From Ruminococcus sp. OA3 (lineage in GTDB: Bacteria; Bacillota; Clostridia; Lachnospirales; Lachnospiraceae), in the NCBI RefSeq assembly GCF_022440845.1, contig NZ_JAKNTO010000001.1, forward strand, positions 806,001 through 870,000: a stretch of DNA of 64,000 nucleotides, written 5' to 3'. Of the stretch, positions 44,127 to 52,728 are shown one piece after another. Position numbers and translations under genes: made by a program. The stretch's first letter is position 1; every line of letters begins with the position of its first letter. The notes beneath the pieces are model-generated. The model saw only the letters and a program-made list of their open reading frames with translations, made no database searches and was not told where the DNA came from.

Positions 44127-45089
44127 ATGAGGACAGTGGATGCATGTTATATCGTTTCGGAAAAGCAGACAGACATCAGAAAAGTAGAGTTGGATGCCCC
44201 CGGGCTTGGCGAACTGCAGATTGAAGTTAAGGCCTGCGGTATCTGTGCCTGGGATTCATATTTATTTCTAGGCAGAGATATGACAGAGCCGTTCCCTTTT
44301 CGGTTCGGACATGAGGCCGTGGGCGTGGTTGCAGCGGTCGGTGAGGGAGTTACGGGATTTAAGGCAGGCGACCAGGTTTTTTGCATTGAAGGCGGACCTG
44401 AACTTGCCCAGATGATTAATATCTCTTCAGAAAAAGCGGCACATCTGCCTCTGATTGAAGAGAAAGATTTCCCGTATTATGTCTGTGAACCTGCAGCGTG
44501 TGTCATCAGCGGAATCAACTGCATTGATGTTCATCCCGGGGACGATGTGGCGGTGATCGGCTGCGGCTATATGGGGCTCCTGAACGTACAGGCATTCAGG
44601 CGGAGCCTGATTGGAAGGCTGATTTGTTTTGATATTGATCCGAAGAAACTGGAGATTGCCCGGGAATGCGGAGCGGATGAATGTTATCTGTCAGATTCCC
44701 CTGAGGGCAAGGCGGCTATAGAAGACATGATAAAGAAGGGCGGCATTGATCTCGTGGTGGAATGTTCCGGTTCACAGCCCGGTCTGCAGCTGGCCTGCGA
44801 TCTGGTCAGAACATGCGGCACGATCTCAAATTTTGCGTGGCATCGCGGAGAACGCACAATCAACTGTACGCCGTGGCATCTGCGCGGGATAGAAATTGTT
44901 AATACTTCGGATGCGAGAGACCCGCATTTTCCTCTTCAGGCGGCAAAAACCGCAAACCTCGTAAAAGCCGGTGTCTTCGATCAGCGAAAACTGGTCACAC
45001 ATATTATGGATTACCATAAAATTCAGGATATGCTGATGATCGCACATAATCATACAGATGACTATATTAAGGGCGTCATCACATTCTAA
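44127..45089 (+). CDS. Zinc-type medium-chain alcohol/polyol dehydrogenase
   Basis: A 320-residue MDR-family oxidoreductase. Catalytic zinc ligands are in CGICAWDSYLF (Cys36) and GHEAVGVVAAVGEG (His/Glu about 60). The nucleotide loop is VIGCGYMGLLNVQ, and the Asp in CFDIDPKKLE favours NAD. The four-cysteine structural zinc lobe is absent. Likely oxidises a hydroxyl of a polyol or sugar. First gene of a four-gene unit with a Gfo/Idh/MocA protein, an SDR and an exporter. Confidence 0.85.
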   Translation: MRTVDACYIVSEKQTDIRKVELDAPGLGELQIEVKACGICAWDSYLFLGRDMTEPFPFRFGHEAVGVVAAVGEGVTGFKAGDQVFCIEGGPELAQMINISSEKAAHLPLIEEKDFPYYVCEPAACVISGINCIDVHPGDDVAVIGCGYMGLLNVQAFRRSLIGRLICFDIDPKKLEIARECGADECYLSDSPEGKAAIEDMIKKGGIDLVVECSGSQPGLQLACDLVRTCGTISNFAWHRGERTINCTPWHLRGIEIVNTSDARDPHFPLQAAKTANLVKAGVFDQRKLVTHIMDYHKIQDMLMIAHNHTDDYIKGVITF

Positions 45090-45103
45090 AGGGGGTAACT
45101 TTT

Positions 45104-46192
45104 ATGGAACGGACTGGTGTAGGCATTATAGGGTGCGGCAATGTCAGTGATATTTATATCAGAAACTTAACGACACTGTTTCCCCAGACGGATATTATAG
45201 CGTGTGCATCGCGTCATAGGAAGAGTGCACGGGAAGCTGCCAGGCGGTATGGCATTCTGGCCTGCTCTGTGGATGAACTGCTGCAAAACCCGGAGATTCA
45301 GCTGATTTTAAATCTGACAACTCCGGATGCACATTATGAGATCACCCGGAGGGCGCTTCTCGCAGGCAAACATGTTTACTCGGAGAAACCGATCTGCCTG
45401 GAGACTGAGCAGGCAAAGGAACTGCAATTGCTCGCCGAAAAGCAGGGGGTCCGTCTGGGATGTGCACCTGACACGGTACTGGGCGGCGCTGTGCAGACCA
45501 GCAGGCAGCTCCTGGACAGCGGAATCATCGGGAAACCACTCTCAGCTCATGTGTTTTTCGGATGGCACGGTCCGGAGCATGAGCATCCGAATCCCGAATT
45601 TCTTTACCAGTATGGAGCAGGACCGGTCTTCGATTACGGGCCATACTATTTTACGGCACTTGTCACTCTGTTTGGACCGGCTGATTCGGTTACTGCAATG
45701 GCTGGAAAGGGATTTGAGAGGCGGACCTGTACCTGTCCGGGGCCGCATGTTAATGAGTCCTTTGAAGTAGGCACACCCACACATGTGACCGGTGTGTTGA
45801 AATTTCAGAGTGGAGTTCTTGTGACTGTGACAATCAGCTTTGACATATGGGGACACGGACATCCGTTCATCGAGATTTACGGCACGGAAGGGACACTGCG
45901 GGCGCCGGACCCGGACGGGTTCGGCGGCGAGATTGAGGTGCTGAAGGCGGGAGAGGAGAATTTTAACAAAGTACCCGTAAACTTTGCTTATACTGAGAAC
46001 AACCGCGGAATCGGTCTGGCAGAGATGGCACAGAGCATAGAGCAGAATAAACCACATCGCGCCGCGGATACGGTTGCGGTTCATGTATTGGAGATCATGC
46101 ACGCTTTCCTGGACAGCAGTACGCTGAAAAGAACCGTAACACTTACAACGACGTGTGAGCGCCCGGCACCGATGGAGAGGAGAGGATTATGA
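45104..46192 (+). CDS. Gfo/Idh/MocA family oxidoreductase
   Basis: A 362-residue NAD(P)-dependent sugar/inositol-type dehydrogenase. N-terminal Rossmann motif GVGIIGCGNVSDIYIRN, the family signature HVYSEKPICLETEQAKEL (EKP, about residue 94) and the DYGPYYFTALVTLFGP helix with the catalytic-region His/Asp. Members oxidise or reduce sugars, inositols and derivatives. ATG 45104 follows AAAGGGGGT, 14 nt after the preceding gene; its stop overlaps the SDR start (ATGA). Confidence 0.9.
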   Translation: MERTGVGIIGCGNVSDIYIRNLTTLFPQTDIIACASRHRKSAREAARRYGILACSVDELLQNPEIQLILNLTTPDAHYEITRRALLAGKHVYSEKPICLETEQAKELQLLAEKQGVRLGCAPDTVLGGAVQTSRQLLDSGIIGKPLSAHVFFGWHGPEHEHPNPEFLYQYGAGPVFDYGPYYFTALVTLFGPADSVTAMAGKGFERRTCTCPGPHVNESFEVGTPTHVTGVLKFQSGVLVTVTISFDIWGHGHPFIEIYGTEGTLRAPDPDGFGGEIEVLKAGEENFNKVPVNFAYTENNRGIGLAEMAQSIEQNKPHRAADTVAVHVLEIMHAFLDSSTLKRTVTLTTTCERPAPMERRGL

Positions 46193-46920
46193 AAGAAAAC
46201 AAGAGGATCGCGCTGGTGACAGGGGCGGGAGGGGGCATCGGACAGGCTGTTGCGGTTGAACTCGCCCGGGGGGGAGATCATGTCATCGTGGTCTGCCGGT
46301 CACGTTCAGGTGCTGAAAAGACTCTCGGGTTGATTAAGGCGTCTGATCAAACGGGAGATTTTATCAGCTGTGATGTCGGGGACGCCACGCAGGTAGATGC
46401 CATGATGGAGAAGATCATACGAGATTATGGCCGGCTGGATGTGCTGGTCAACAATGCAGGGATCTCAAATACCCATACGATGGATGAGATAAATATGGAT
46501 GAATGGGATCGGATGATGGATGTTAATCTGAAAGGCCCGTTTTTATTGTGCCGTGATGCATTCGGGCTTATGAAAAGCAGGGGATATGGCCGTATTGTCA
46601 ATATCTCTTCGATAGCGGGGGAGCGCGGTGCGCTGTACTCCGGCATTCACTATGCGGCATCGAAAGGCGGACTGCTGGCGCTGACCAAATCATTTGCTCT
46701 GCGGGGCGCTGCACATGGTATTACCGTCAATGCTGTTTCGCCCGGAACGGTAGACACACCCATGTCACGTGAAGAGGGGATACCATCAGACAATATTCCG
46801 CTGGGACGTGCCGCTTCTCCAGAGGAAGTTGCCCATGCAGTCTGCTTTCTCGCCTGCGACAGAGCCTCCTATCTGACAGGAGTGACACTGGATGTCAACG
46901 GCGGACAGCTCATGAGATAA
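46189..46920 (+). CDS. Short-chain dehydrogenase/reductase (FabG-like)
   Basis: A 243-residue SDR with TGxxxGIG cofactor loop (VTGAGGGIGQAV, 10-21), NNAG (about 88), catalytic Ser in NISSIAGERG, YAASKGG (Tyr/Lys about 154-158) and a C-terminal GVTLDVNGG. All catalytic residues are in place. Coupled by ATGA to the MocA-like gene, so it probably takes the next redox step on the same compound. Substrate unknown. Confidence 0.9.
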   Translation: MKENKRIALVTGAGGGIGQAVAVELARGGDHVIVVCRSRSGAEKTLGLIKASDQTGDFISCDVGDATQVDAMMEKIIRDYGRLDVLVNNAGISNTHTMDEINMDEWDRMMDVNLKGPFLLCRDAFGLMKSRGYGRIVNISSIAGERGALYSGIHYAASKGGLLALTKSFALRGAAHGITVNAVSPGTVDTPMSREEGIPSDNIPLGRAASPEEVAHAVCFLACDRASYLTGVTLDVNGGQLMR

Positions 46921-46974
46921 ACAGTGTTTCAGGGGTTGGCACGCAGTCGACCGTGAAAGAAAAGGAATAATGCG

Positions 46975-47811
46975 ATGAATAAAACGATAAACCATAGACG
47001 GGCCGTACTGCTGCTGGTCATCACTTCCATATTATGGAGCTTTTCTGGCATCGGAATTAAGCTGATGTCATGGAATGGATGCGCAATTGCCGGGCTGCGC
47101 AGCCTGCTCGCGGCGGCAGTCATGCTGGCGGTTGTCAGGCGTCCGCATTTGCCGCGCAGTCCACATCAGATGGCTGCTGTCCTGTGTTATGCAGGGCTGG
47201 TTACCCTGATTGTGACTTCCACCAAGCTGACGACTGCGGCCAATGCAATACTGCTGCAATATACAGCTCCCGTCTACTCTGCAGTCCTGGGGTATCTGGT
47301 ATTGAAGGAACCGGTGCGCAGGAAAGATATCATTACGATCTTACTGGTCTTATCGGGACTTGTCCTTTTTTTATATGATGGGCTGACGGGCGGACGGATG
47401 GTTGGGAATCTGCTGGCACTGCTGTCCGGTGTATGCTATGGGGCGATGAATGTATTTATGCGTAAAGGAGGAAACCGTGCACCTGCCGAAAATGTGTTCT
47501 GGGGGAATATTCTTACCTTTCTGCTGATGCTGCCGTTTATGGGGCAGCTTGAATTTTCACCTGTGAACACGGGGCTGATCCTGTTTCTGGGATTTTTTCA
47601 GCTGGGTCTGGCGTATGTACTCTATACGATGGCAATTCCCCGGGTTGCAGCGCTGGAGGCAACGGTCATTACAGTCCTGGAACCCATCCTGAGCCCGGTC
47701 TGGGTAATGATCTTTTACGGAGAAAGACCCAGTATTTTCACTGTTGCCGGAGGGATGGTCGTACTAACCGCGATCTGCGGAAGGGAGATCCTTTTTCGGA
47801 AGAAGGAGTGA
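46975..47811 (+). CDS. EamA/DMT family transporter
   Basis: A 278-residue membrane protein with ten predicted helices in two EamA repeats (WSFSGIGIKLMSWNGCAIAG in the first, LSGVCYGAMNVFMRKGGN in the second). Members export amino acids, purines or other metabolites. Last gene of the dehydrogenase operon, 54 nt after the SDR. In this setting it may export a product or excess amino acid (inference). Confidence 0.85.
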   Translation: MNKTINHRRAVLLLVITSILWSFSGIGIKLMSWNGCAIAGLRSLLAAAVMLAVVRRPHLPRSPHQMAAVLCYAGLVTLIVTSTKLTTAANAILLQYTAPVYSAVLGYLVLKEPVRRKDIITILLVLSGLVLFLYDGLTGGRMVGNLLALLSGVCYGAMNVFMRKGGNRAPAENVFWGNILTFLLMLPFMGQLEFSPVNTGLILFLGFFQLGLAYVLYTMAIPRVAALEATVITVLEPILSPVWVMIFYGERPSIFTVAGGMVVLTAICGREILFRKKE

Positions 47812-47825
47812 TGTATAAATACGGT

Positions 47826-47845
47826 CTACCCTAAAGTGAATACAG
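47826..47845 (+). promoter_or_regulatory. Shared upstream element, copy 2 (possible activator site)
   Basis: An exact 20-base copy of the element at 44003-44022, again ending 5 bp before the -35 of a promoter that also carries the regulon palindrome. Confidence 0.65.
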
Positions 47846-47850
47846 TCACC

Positions 47851-47879
47851 TTGTAATAATTAGTTAATATTACTATAAT
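47851..47879 (+). promoter_or_regulatory. Promoter of the ABC importer operon
   Basis: TTGTAA (47851-47856), 17 bp, TATAAT (47874-47879). Confidence 0.65.
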
Positions 47880-47894
47880 GTAAGCATCAGGTAA

Positions 47895-47914
47895 AATACT
47901 AATATATCAATCTG
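47895..47914. promoter_or_regulatory. Regulon palindrome, site F (ABC importer)
   Basis: AATACTAATATATCAATCTG: the left half is nearly perfect and the right half weak. It lies about 9 bp after the expected transcription start. Confidence 0.5.
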
Positions 47915-47948
47915 GTCGTATACCGGATGGAGCAAGGGAGGAAGCAAT

Positions 47949-49013
47949 ATGAAAAAAAGAACTCTGATAGCAGGTCTGCTGGCGGCGTCAATGATCCTCA
48001 CAACACTGGCAGGGTGTGGAGCAGCAGATGACAAGGCAGGTGCAGCAGCGGATGCAGGCACAACAGAAGATGCCAGGAAGCCAAAAGAGGGGGGAGCGTC
48101 AGAAGGCGGAGCTCTAAAAGTAGGCGCTGCCACCAGAACTCTTCGGGATTCCGTATATATTGTTATGAGGGACAATGCGCAGGAGGAGGCGGATAAGCTG
48201 GGGATTGACCTTTCCTGGCAGGATTGTAATATCGATGTAAGTGTACAGAAAAGTCAGATTGAGAATATGATCGCATCGGGGACGGACGTGCTGATTGTAG
48301 AAGCAGCGGATCAGAAATCCATGTCAGAGACGGTTACAGATGCTCAGAATCAGGGGATACCGGTCATCATTATTGAGGCACGAATCGATAATTTTACTCC
48401 CGACTTATGGGTGACGGCCGACTCCTATCAGGTAGGTGTCCAGCAGGTCGATGAATTTATTAAAAAATGGGGAACGACAGAACCTGCAAATGTCGTACTG
48501 TTAAGCGGTACACAGGGAGACGAAGTAGCAGAATCCATCTCTGCAGGCGTGAGGGATCAGGTTGCAGAATATGAGAATCTGACACTTGTCTATGAACAGT
48601 CATGCATGGACTGGGCGCGTGATAAAGGTATGTCCTATATGGAGGATGCAATCTCCACAAATAACGGAAATATTCAGGCGGTGTTCGGAAACAATGACCA
48701 GATTACCATGGGGGCTCTCAAAGCAGCTGAAAACGCCGGATTAGTTGATAACATGTGGTTTATAGGCGGAGACCATGAAGAGGAAATGGTAAAATATATT
48801 CTGGATGGTTATAATGTCATGACGGTCGATAAAGGTACGGAGGCGCAGGGAAGATTTCTGGTTGAGGCTGCCCGGATGCTGGCAGACGGCGAGACAATTC
48901 CGGACACAAAGGAGATAGACGGGATTAACGTGTGGTATGCCCCGACCACTATGGTGAATGCCGATAATGTGAAAGCGTTCAGTGCCGGCCGCTATCCGGA
49001 TTTATTTGAATAG
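47949..49013 (+). CDS. Sugar-type ABC transporter substrate-binding lipoprotein
   Basis: A 354-residue binding protein of the RbsB/periplasmic-binding type I group. A lipoprotein signal with lipobox LAGCG (Cys at about residue 23) is followed by a flexible Ala/Gly/Glu-rich spacer, then the two-lobe fold (DVLIVEAADQKSMSETV; QAVFGNNDQITMGALKAAE; FIGGDHEEEM). It would capture a sugar, polyol or similar compound at the cell surface and pass it to the importer encoded just downstream. ATG 47949 follows GGGAGGAAG. The ligand cannot be deduced. Confidence 0.9.
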   Translation: MKKRTLIAGLLAASMILTTLAGCGAADDKAGAAADAGTTEDARKPKEGGASEGGALKVGAATRTLRDSVYIVMRDNAQEEADKLGIDLSWQDCNIDVSVQKSQIENMIASGTDVLIVEAADQKSMSETVTDAQNQGIPVIIIEARIDNFTPDLWVTADSYQVGVQQVDEFIKKWGTTEPANVVLLSGTQGDEVAESISAGVRDQVAEYENLTLVYEQSCMDWARDKGMSYMEDAISTNNGNIQAVFGNNDQITMGALKAAENAGLVDNMWFIGGDHEEEMVKYILDGYNVMTVDKGTEAQGRFLVEAARMLADGETIPDTKEIDGINVWYAPTTMVNADNVKAFSAGRYPDLFE

Positions 49014-49097
49014 TGATATTTACAGATTGGAGATGTGTCGGGATCAGATACATCTCCAAAATACACTAAGTGGTTGATAAGAGAGGATGATAAAGAT

Positions 49098-50630
49098 ATG
49101 TCGTTTATCGAATTTGAAGGCATTACAAAAAAATTTCCCGGCACAGTTGCTCTTGATTCTGTCAGTCTTGCAATCAACAAAGGAGACATTGTTGCCCTGT
49201 GCGGTGAAAACGGTGCCGGTAAATCTACTCTGGGTAAGGTGTTTGTGGGTGTCTACCCTCATGGGTCATATGATGGTGTTATAAAAATAGAGGGAAAAGA
49301 AGTTAAATTTTCTAATACGCTGGATGCGGAGAAATCTGGTGTGGTAATGGTGCATCAGGAACTGAATCTCGTGGACGAGATGACAGTGGCAGAAAATATC
49401 AGTCTTGGAAATATGCCCCACAGAGGGGGCAGGATTGATTTCGAGACGATGGAAAAAGTAGCAAGAAACGCGATGCAGCGCCTGGGGGTTGAGATAGAAC
49501 CCGGGAAGAAGCTGGGGGATTTATCAATCAGCATGCAGCAGATGGTGGAGATAGCAAAAGCTATTTCCAGGAATCCGCATACGATCATTTTTGATGAAGC
49601 GACGAGTTCCCTGACCAACAGTGAGGTTGAAACTTTGTTTGAGGTGATGAGAAGGCTGAAAAAAGAAGAGATAACGATGATTTATGTGACGCACAAGATG
49701 GATGAAATATATCAGATCTGTAACCGCGTTGTTATTCTAAAAGACGGCAAATATGTGAATGAGGGCAACACTTCTGAGGTTACCAAAGATACATTGATCA
49801 GCTGGATGATCGGAAGAAAACTGGAAGATATGTTTGCGCCGAAGACAAACATGGAATACCTCTCTGAGAAGCCGGTCCTGGAGATAAAAAACTGGTCCGT
49901 GTATAAAGAAAAGGGCAGTGCCAAAAAGGTTGTGGATAATGCAAACCTGACTTTGAGATCAGGTGAAATCCTGGGAATATACGGTCTGATGGGAGCAGGA
50001 AGAACGGAGCTGGTGACTTCAATATTTGAAGGGAATTATGTCCCCAGCGAAGGAGAAATATATCTGGATGGAAAAAAAATTAAGATAAATACAACAAGTG
50101 ATGCGATTCGTACAGGCATTGCGCTCCTTACGGAGGACAGAAGAAATTCAGGCCTGATTACGATACACAGCATTTTGGATAATATTATATTGGCCTCTAT
50201 CAAGAGTTATGTCGGGAAATTTTTCAAAAGGGATTCGGAAAAGGAAAGAGAAGCCGCGCAGAGTATGGTACATAAGCTGAGGATCAAACTCAGCAGCCTG
50301 GATACAGCTGTGAGCAGCTTATCCGGAGGGAATCAGCAGAAAGTAGTCCTCAGCAAGTGGCTGCTGACGAATCCAAGAATCCTGATTCTGGATGAGCCTA
50401 CGAGAGGCATAGACGTCGGTGCTAAAAAAGAGATTTACCACATTTTGCAGGAGCTGGCGGACAAGGGAGTCGGTATCATAGTCGTCTCCTCAGAACTCCC
50501 GGAGGTTTTGGGAATCAGTGACCGGGTCATGGTCATGAGAGAAGGACAGATTGCGGGTGAAATATTCGTCCGTGACGCCACAGAAGAAATCTTAGTAAGG
50601 TATGCGATGGAGGGAAAATGTAATGGATAA
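49098..50630 (+). CDS. Sugar ABC transporter ATPase, two cassettes (RbsA/MglA-like)
   Basis: A 510-residue ATPase. The first cassette is complete: P-loop GENGAGKST, Walker B IIFDEATSS, with a modified signature LSISMQQM. The second has GLMGAGRTE for Walker A, the usual degenerate form in this family, with a normal LSGGNQQKV signature and LILDEPTRG. Start ATG 49098 fits the family N-terminus; the open frame extends upstream to 49035 without support. The stop overlaps the permease start by 8 nt. Contrast with the eroded homologue at 41.6 kb. Confidence 0.9.
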   Translation: MSFIEFEGITKKFPGTVALDSVSLAINKGDIVALCGENGAGKSTLGKVFVGVYPHGSYDGVIKIEGKEVKFSNTLDAEKSGVVMVHQELNLVDEMTVAENISLGNMPHRGGRIDFETMEKVARNAMQRLGVEIEPGKKLGDLSISMQQMVEIAKAISRNPHTIIFDEATSSLTNSEVETLFEVMRRLKKEEITMIYVTHKMDEIYQICNRVVILKDGKYVNEGNTSEVTKDTLISWMIGRKLEDMFAPKTNMEYLSEKPVLEIKNWSVYKEKGSAKKVVDNANLTLRSGEILGIYGLMGAGRTELVTSIFEGNYVPSEGEIYLDGKKIKINTTSDAIRTGIALLTEDRRNSGLITIHSILDNIILASIKSYVGKFFKRDSEKEREAAQSMVHKLRIKLSSLDTAVSSLSGGNQQKVVLSKWLLTNPRILILDEPTRGIDVGAKKEIYHILQELADKGVGIIVVSSELPEVLGISDRVMVMREGQIAGEIFVRDATEEILVRYAMEGKCNG

Positions 50631-51726
50631 GGTGATGGTAAAAGAAAACAAATTCAAATGGCAGAATTATGCCTCAGCAATTGGACTTATTATTCTGTTG
50701 ATCGTATCAGCGGTACTGAGCAGTACATTCTTATATCCGATCAACATTATGAATGTTGCCAAGCAGATAGCCGTTCAGGGAGTTCTCGCCATCGGTATGC
50801 AGTTTGTCATTCTTTTAGGGGGGATCGATCTGTCCCCTGGTGCTGTTGTCGCACTGACGGGTGTGCTGTTTGCTTATCTGATACCGACACTCGGCTTTTT
50901 TCCGGCTGCGTTCATTATCCTGTTATTCGGGTGTGTTCTTGGCAGCCTCTATGGATGGTTTATCACGAAACTGGGAATACCGGCGTTTATTGTCACACTG
51001 GCGGGACAGACGATCTGCCGTGGCATTGCGCTGACAGTTACAGGCAGCACCGCTGTGTCCATCAGCAGCAAAGCTGTTACAAAACTCGGAAGCGGGAATA
51101 TTCCGTTTCCTGTATGCGTCGTGATTTTTGCACTGATGGGTGTTTATATCGCGTACTCCCTCATTCGGGATATCAAAAAGAAAAAGGGCATGAGTGCCGT
51201 CCTCAAAGTCTTTGCATTTGCAATTCTTGGATATGCTGCCTGCATCACGGGTCAGGTGGAAGGCCTGTCAATTCTGGTGGCGATCACAGCGGTTTTGCTT
51301 ATGGCGTTTATCTTCGTCCTGAGGGCTACTGTGTTCGGCAAAAATGTATATGCTTCCGGCGGCAATATTCTGGCCGCGAGGCTTTCCGGTATCAATGTCA
51401 ATAAGACGGTAATCTTCAGCTACGTGATCTGTGCAGTGATGGCATCCCTCGGCGGGATTATGACAGCTGCGCGTCTTGGAACGGGTTCGCCGCTGATCGG
51501 GACGAACTATGAACTGGATGCGATCGCAGCGGTTGTCATCGGAGGTACCAGTATGTCAGGCGGCAGCGGTAAATTAACGGGAACGATCATAGGCGTACTG
51601 CTGATCGGTGTCCTGAACAATATGCTGTCGCTGCTGAATGTCTCATCTAACATGCAGCTTATATTTAAGGGACTTATCATACTTGCGGCTGTGGTTATTG
51701 ATTCTACATCGAATAAAAAGAAATAA
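50623..51726 (+). CDS. Sugar ABC transporter permease (RbsC-like)
   Basis: A 367-residue permease with about ten helices and the family motifs AIGMQFVILLGGIDLSPGAV, LGIPAFIVTLAGQTICRGI and NVYASGGNILAARLSGINV. It is longer than most RbsC proteins because of an insert with extra helices (about 165-215). ATG 50623, behind GGAGGG, overlaps the ATPase stop; the longer frame from 50602 is rejected. It completes a binding protein-ATPase-permease set. Confidence 0.9.
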   Translation: MDKVMVKENKFKWQNYASAIGLIILLIVSAVLSSTFLYPINIMNVAKQIAVQGVLAIGMQFVILLGGIDLSPGAVVALTGVLFAYLIPTLGFFPAAFIILLFGCVLGSLYGWFITKLGIPAFIVTLAGQTICRGIALTVTGSTAVSISSKAVTKLGSGNIPFPVCVVIFALMGVYIAYSLIRDIKKKKGMSAVLKVFAFAILGYAACITGQVEGLSILVAITAVLLMAFIFVLRATVFGKNVYASGGNILAARLSGINVNKTVIFSYVICAVMASLGGIMTAARLGTGSPLIGTNYELDAIAAVVIGGTSMSGGSGKLTGTIIGVLLIGVLNNMLSLLNVSSNMQLIFKGLIILAAVVIDSTSNKKK

Positions 51727-51863
51727 TGCAGATATAAAAAACTGCGGCGGGTATCAGGCGTTAAGGCTTCCTGATGCCTGCTGTTTTGCTTTGGCGATTT
51801 CATTAAAAATACCCGGATCAAATTGGTTATAATGCCTAAATTATTTTATTCTCATTCGTATCC

Positions 51864-51892
51864 TTGACGCTGATATAATAATATACTAATAT
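51864..51892 (+). promoter_or_regulatory. Promoter of the hydrolase-transporter-ThrE operon
   Basis: TTGACG (51864-51869), 17 bp, TAATAT (51887-51892), 30 bp before ATG 51922. The -10 is inside palindrome G. Confidence 0.5.
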
Positions 51893-51901
51893 ATTAATAA
51901 A
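51882..51901. promoter_or_regulatory. Regulon palindrome, site G (hydrolase operon)
   Basis: TATACTAATATATTAATAAA matches the consensus at 17 of 20 positions, including the complete left half and core, and covers the -10. Confidence 0.7.
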
Positions 51902-51921
51902 GACATGAAGGAAGGAGTTTG

Positions 51922-52692
51922 ATGATGGAACGACAAATATCTTTTATCAGCAGACATCATAAAGTACACGGCTGGGCACATATACCAAAGACGCCCGACA
52001 GAGCACCTGCAATTGTGTTATGCCATGGGTTTACGGGAAACTGCAGTGAACATGGTTTGTTTGAGTCGTTTGGCAAAAAGGCCAGTGAAGCCGGATTCTA
52101 TGTTCTGCGGACTGACTGTGTCGGGTCCGGTGAAAGTGACGGTGATTTTGCAGAACATACGTGTCTCGGAGGATGGCGGGATGATATGCTGGCAGCGTTT
52201 GACTTTGCTGCAAAGCAGCCGGAGGTAGATGCCGGGAGGATGGCAGCTATGGGGATCAGCATGGGTGCGGGAGCCGCACTGCTGTCGCTTAAAGAAAACA
52301 GAGTAAAAACAGCGGTAGGCTGGGCGCCCGTTCTGTATCCGGTTGAGGTATTCAGCAGAATCATGGGAGATGAGAACTGGGAAAAACTCAGAGACGGGGA
52401 AACAGTTCATCATGAATATGCGGGCGTGGAATTTGACATGGGTCCCCATTTTCTTCGGGATGCAGAGAATCTTTCTGTGGAGCAGGCGATCAGAGAAAGC
52501 GCTAAACCGGTGCTGCTGTGCCTGGGGACTGCAGATCCGGTCATTGATCCGGGATTTGGACCGCGCATGGAAGCACTGTCAATTCCCGGGTTGGCTGTAC
52601 GTACGGTGCAAAATGAAAACCACAGTTTTCTGGTCTGCCAACAGGAGAATATTGCGGAGGCAATAGAATTCCTTAAGGGACAGCTGATGTAA
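51922..52692 (+). CDS. Alpha/beta hydrolase
   Basis: A 256-residue serine hydrolase. The oxyanion region CHGFTGN (about 33), nucleophile elbow GISMGAG (Ser about 113), acidic residue near GTADPVIDP and catalytic His in NENHSF (about 234) form a complete triad. It resembles cytoplasmic esterases/acylaminoacyl-peptidase-like hydrolases. It might open an ester or lactone of the regulon's substrate (inference). ATG 51922 follows AAGGAG; TTG/ATG alternatives are within three codons. Confidence 0.85.
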   Translation: MMERQISFISRHHKVHGWAHIPKTPDRAPAIVLCHGFTGNCSEHGLFESFGKKASEAGFYVLRTDCVGSGESDGDFAEHTCLGGWRDDMLAAFDFAAKQPEVDAGRMAAMGISMGAGAALLSLKENRVKTAVGWAPVLYPVEVFSRIMGDENWEKLRDGETVHHEYAGVEFDMGPHFLRDAENLSVEQAIRESAKPVLLCLGTADPVIDPGFGPRMEALSIPGLAVRTVQNENHSFLVCQQENIAEAIEFLKGQLM

Positions 52693-52728
52693 AATGACAA
52701 AAATTAAAAAGATATGGAGGAGCAATAC

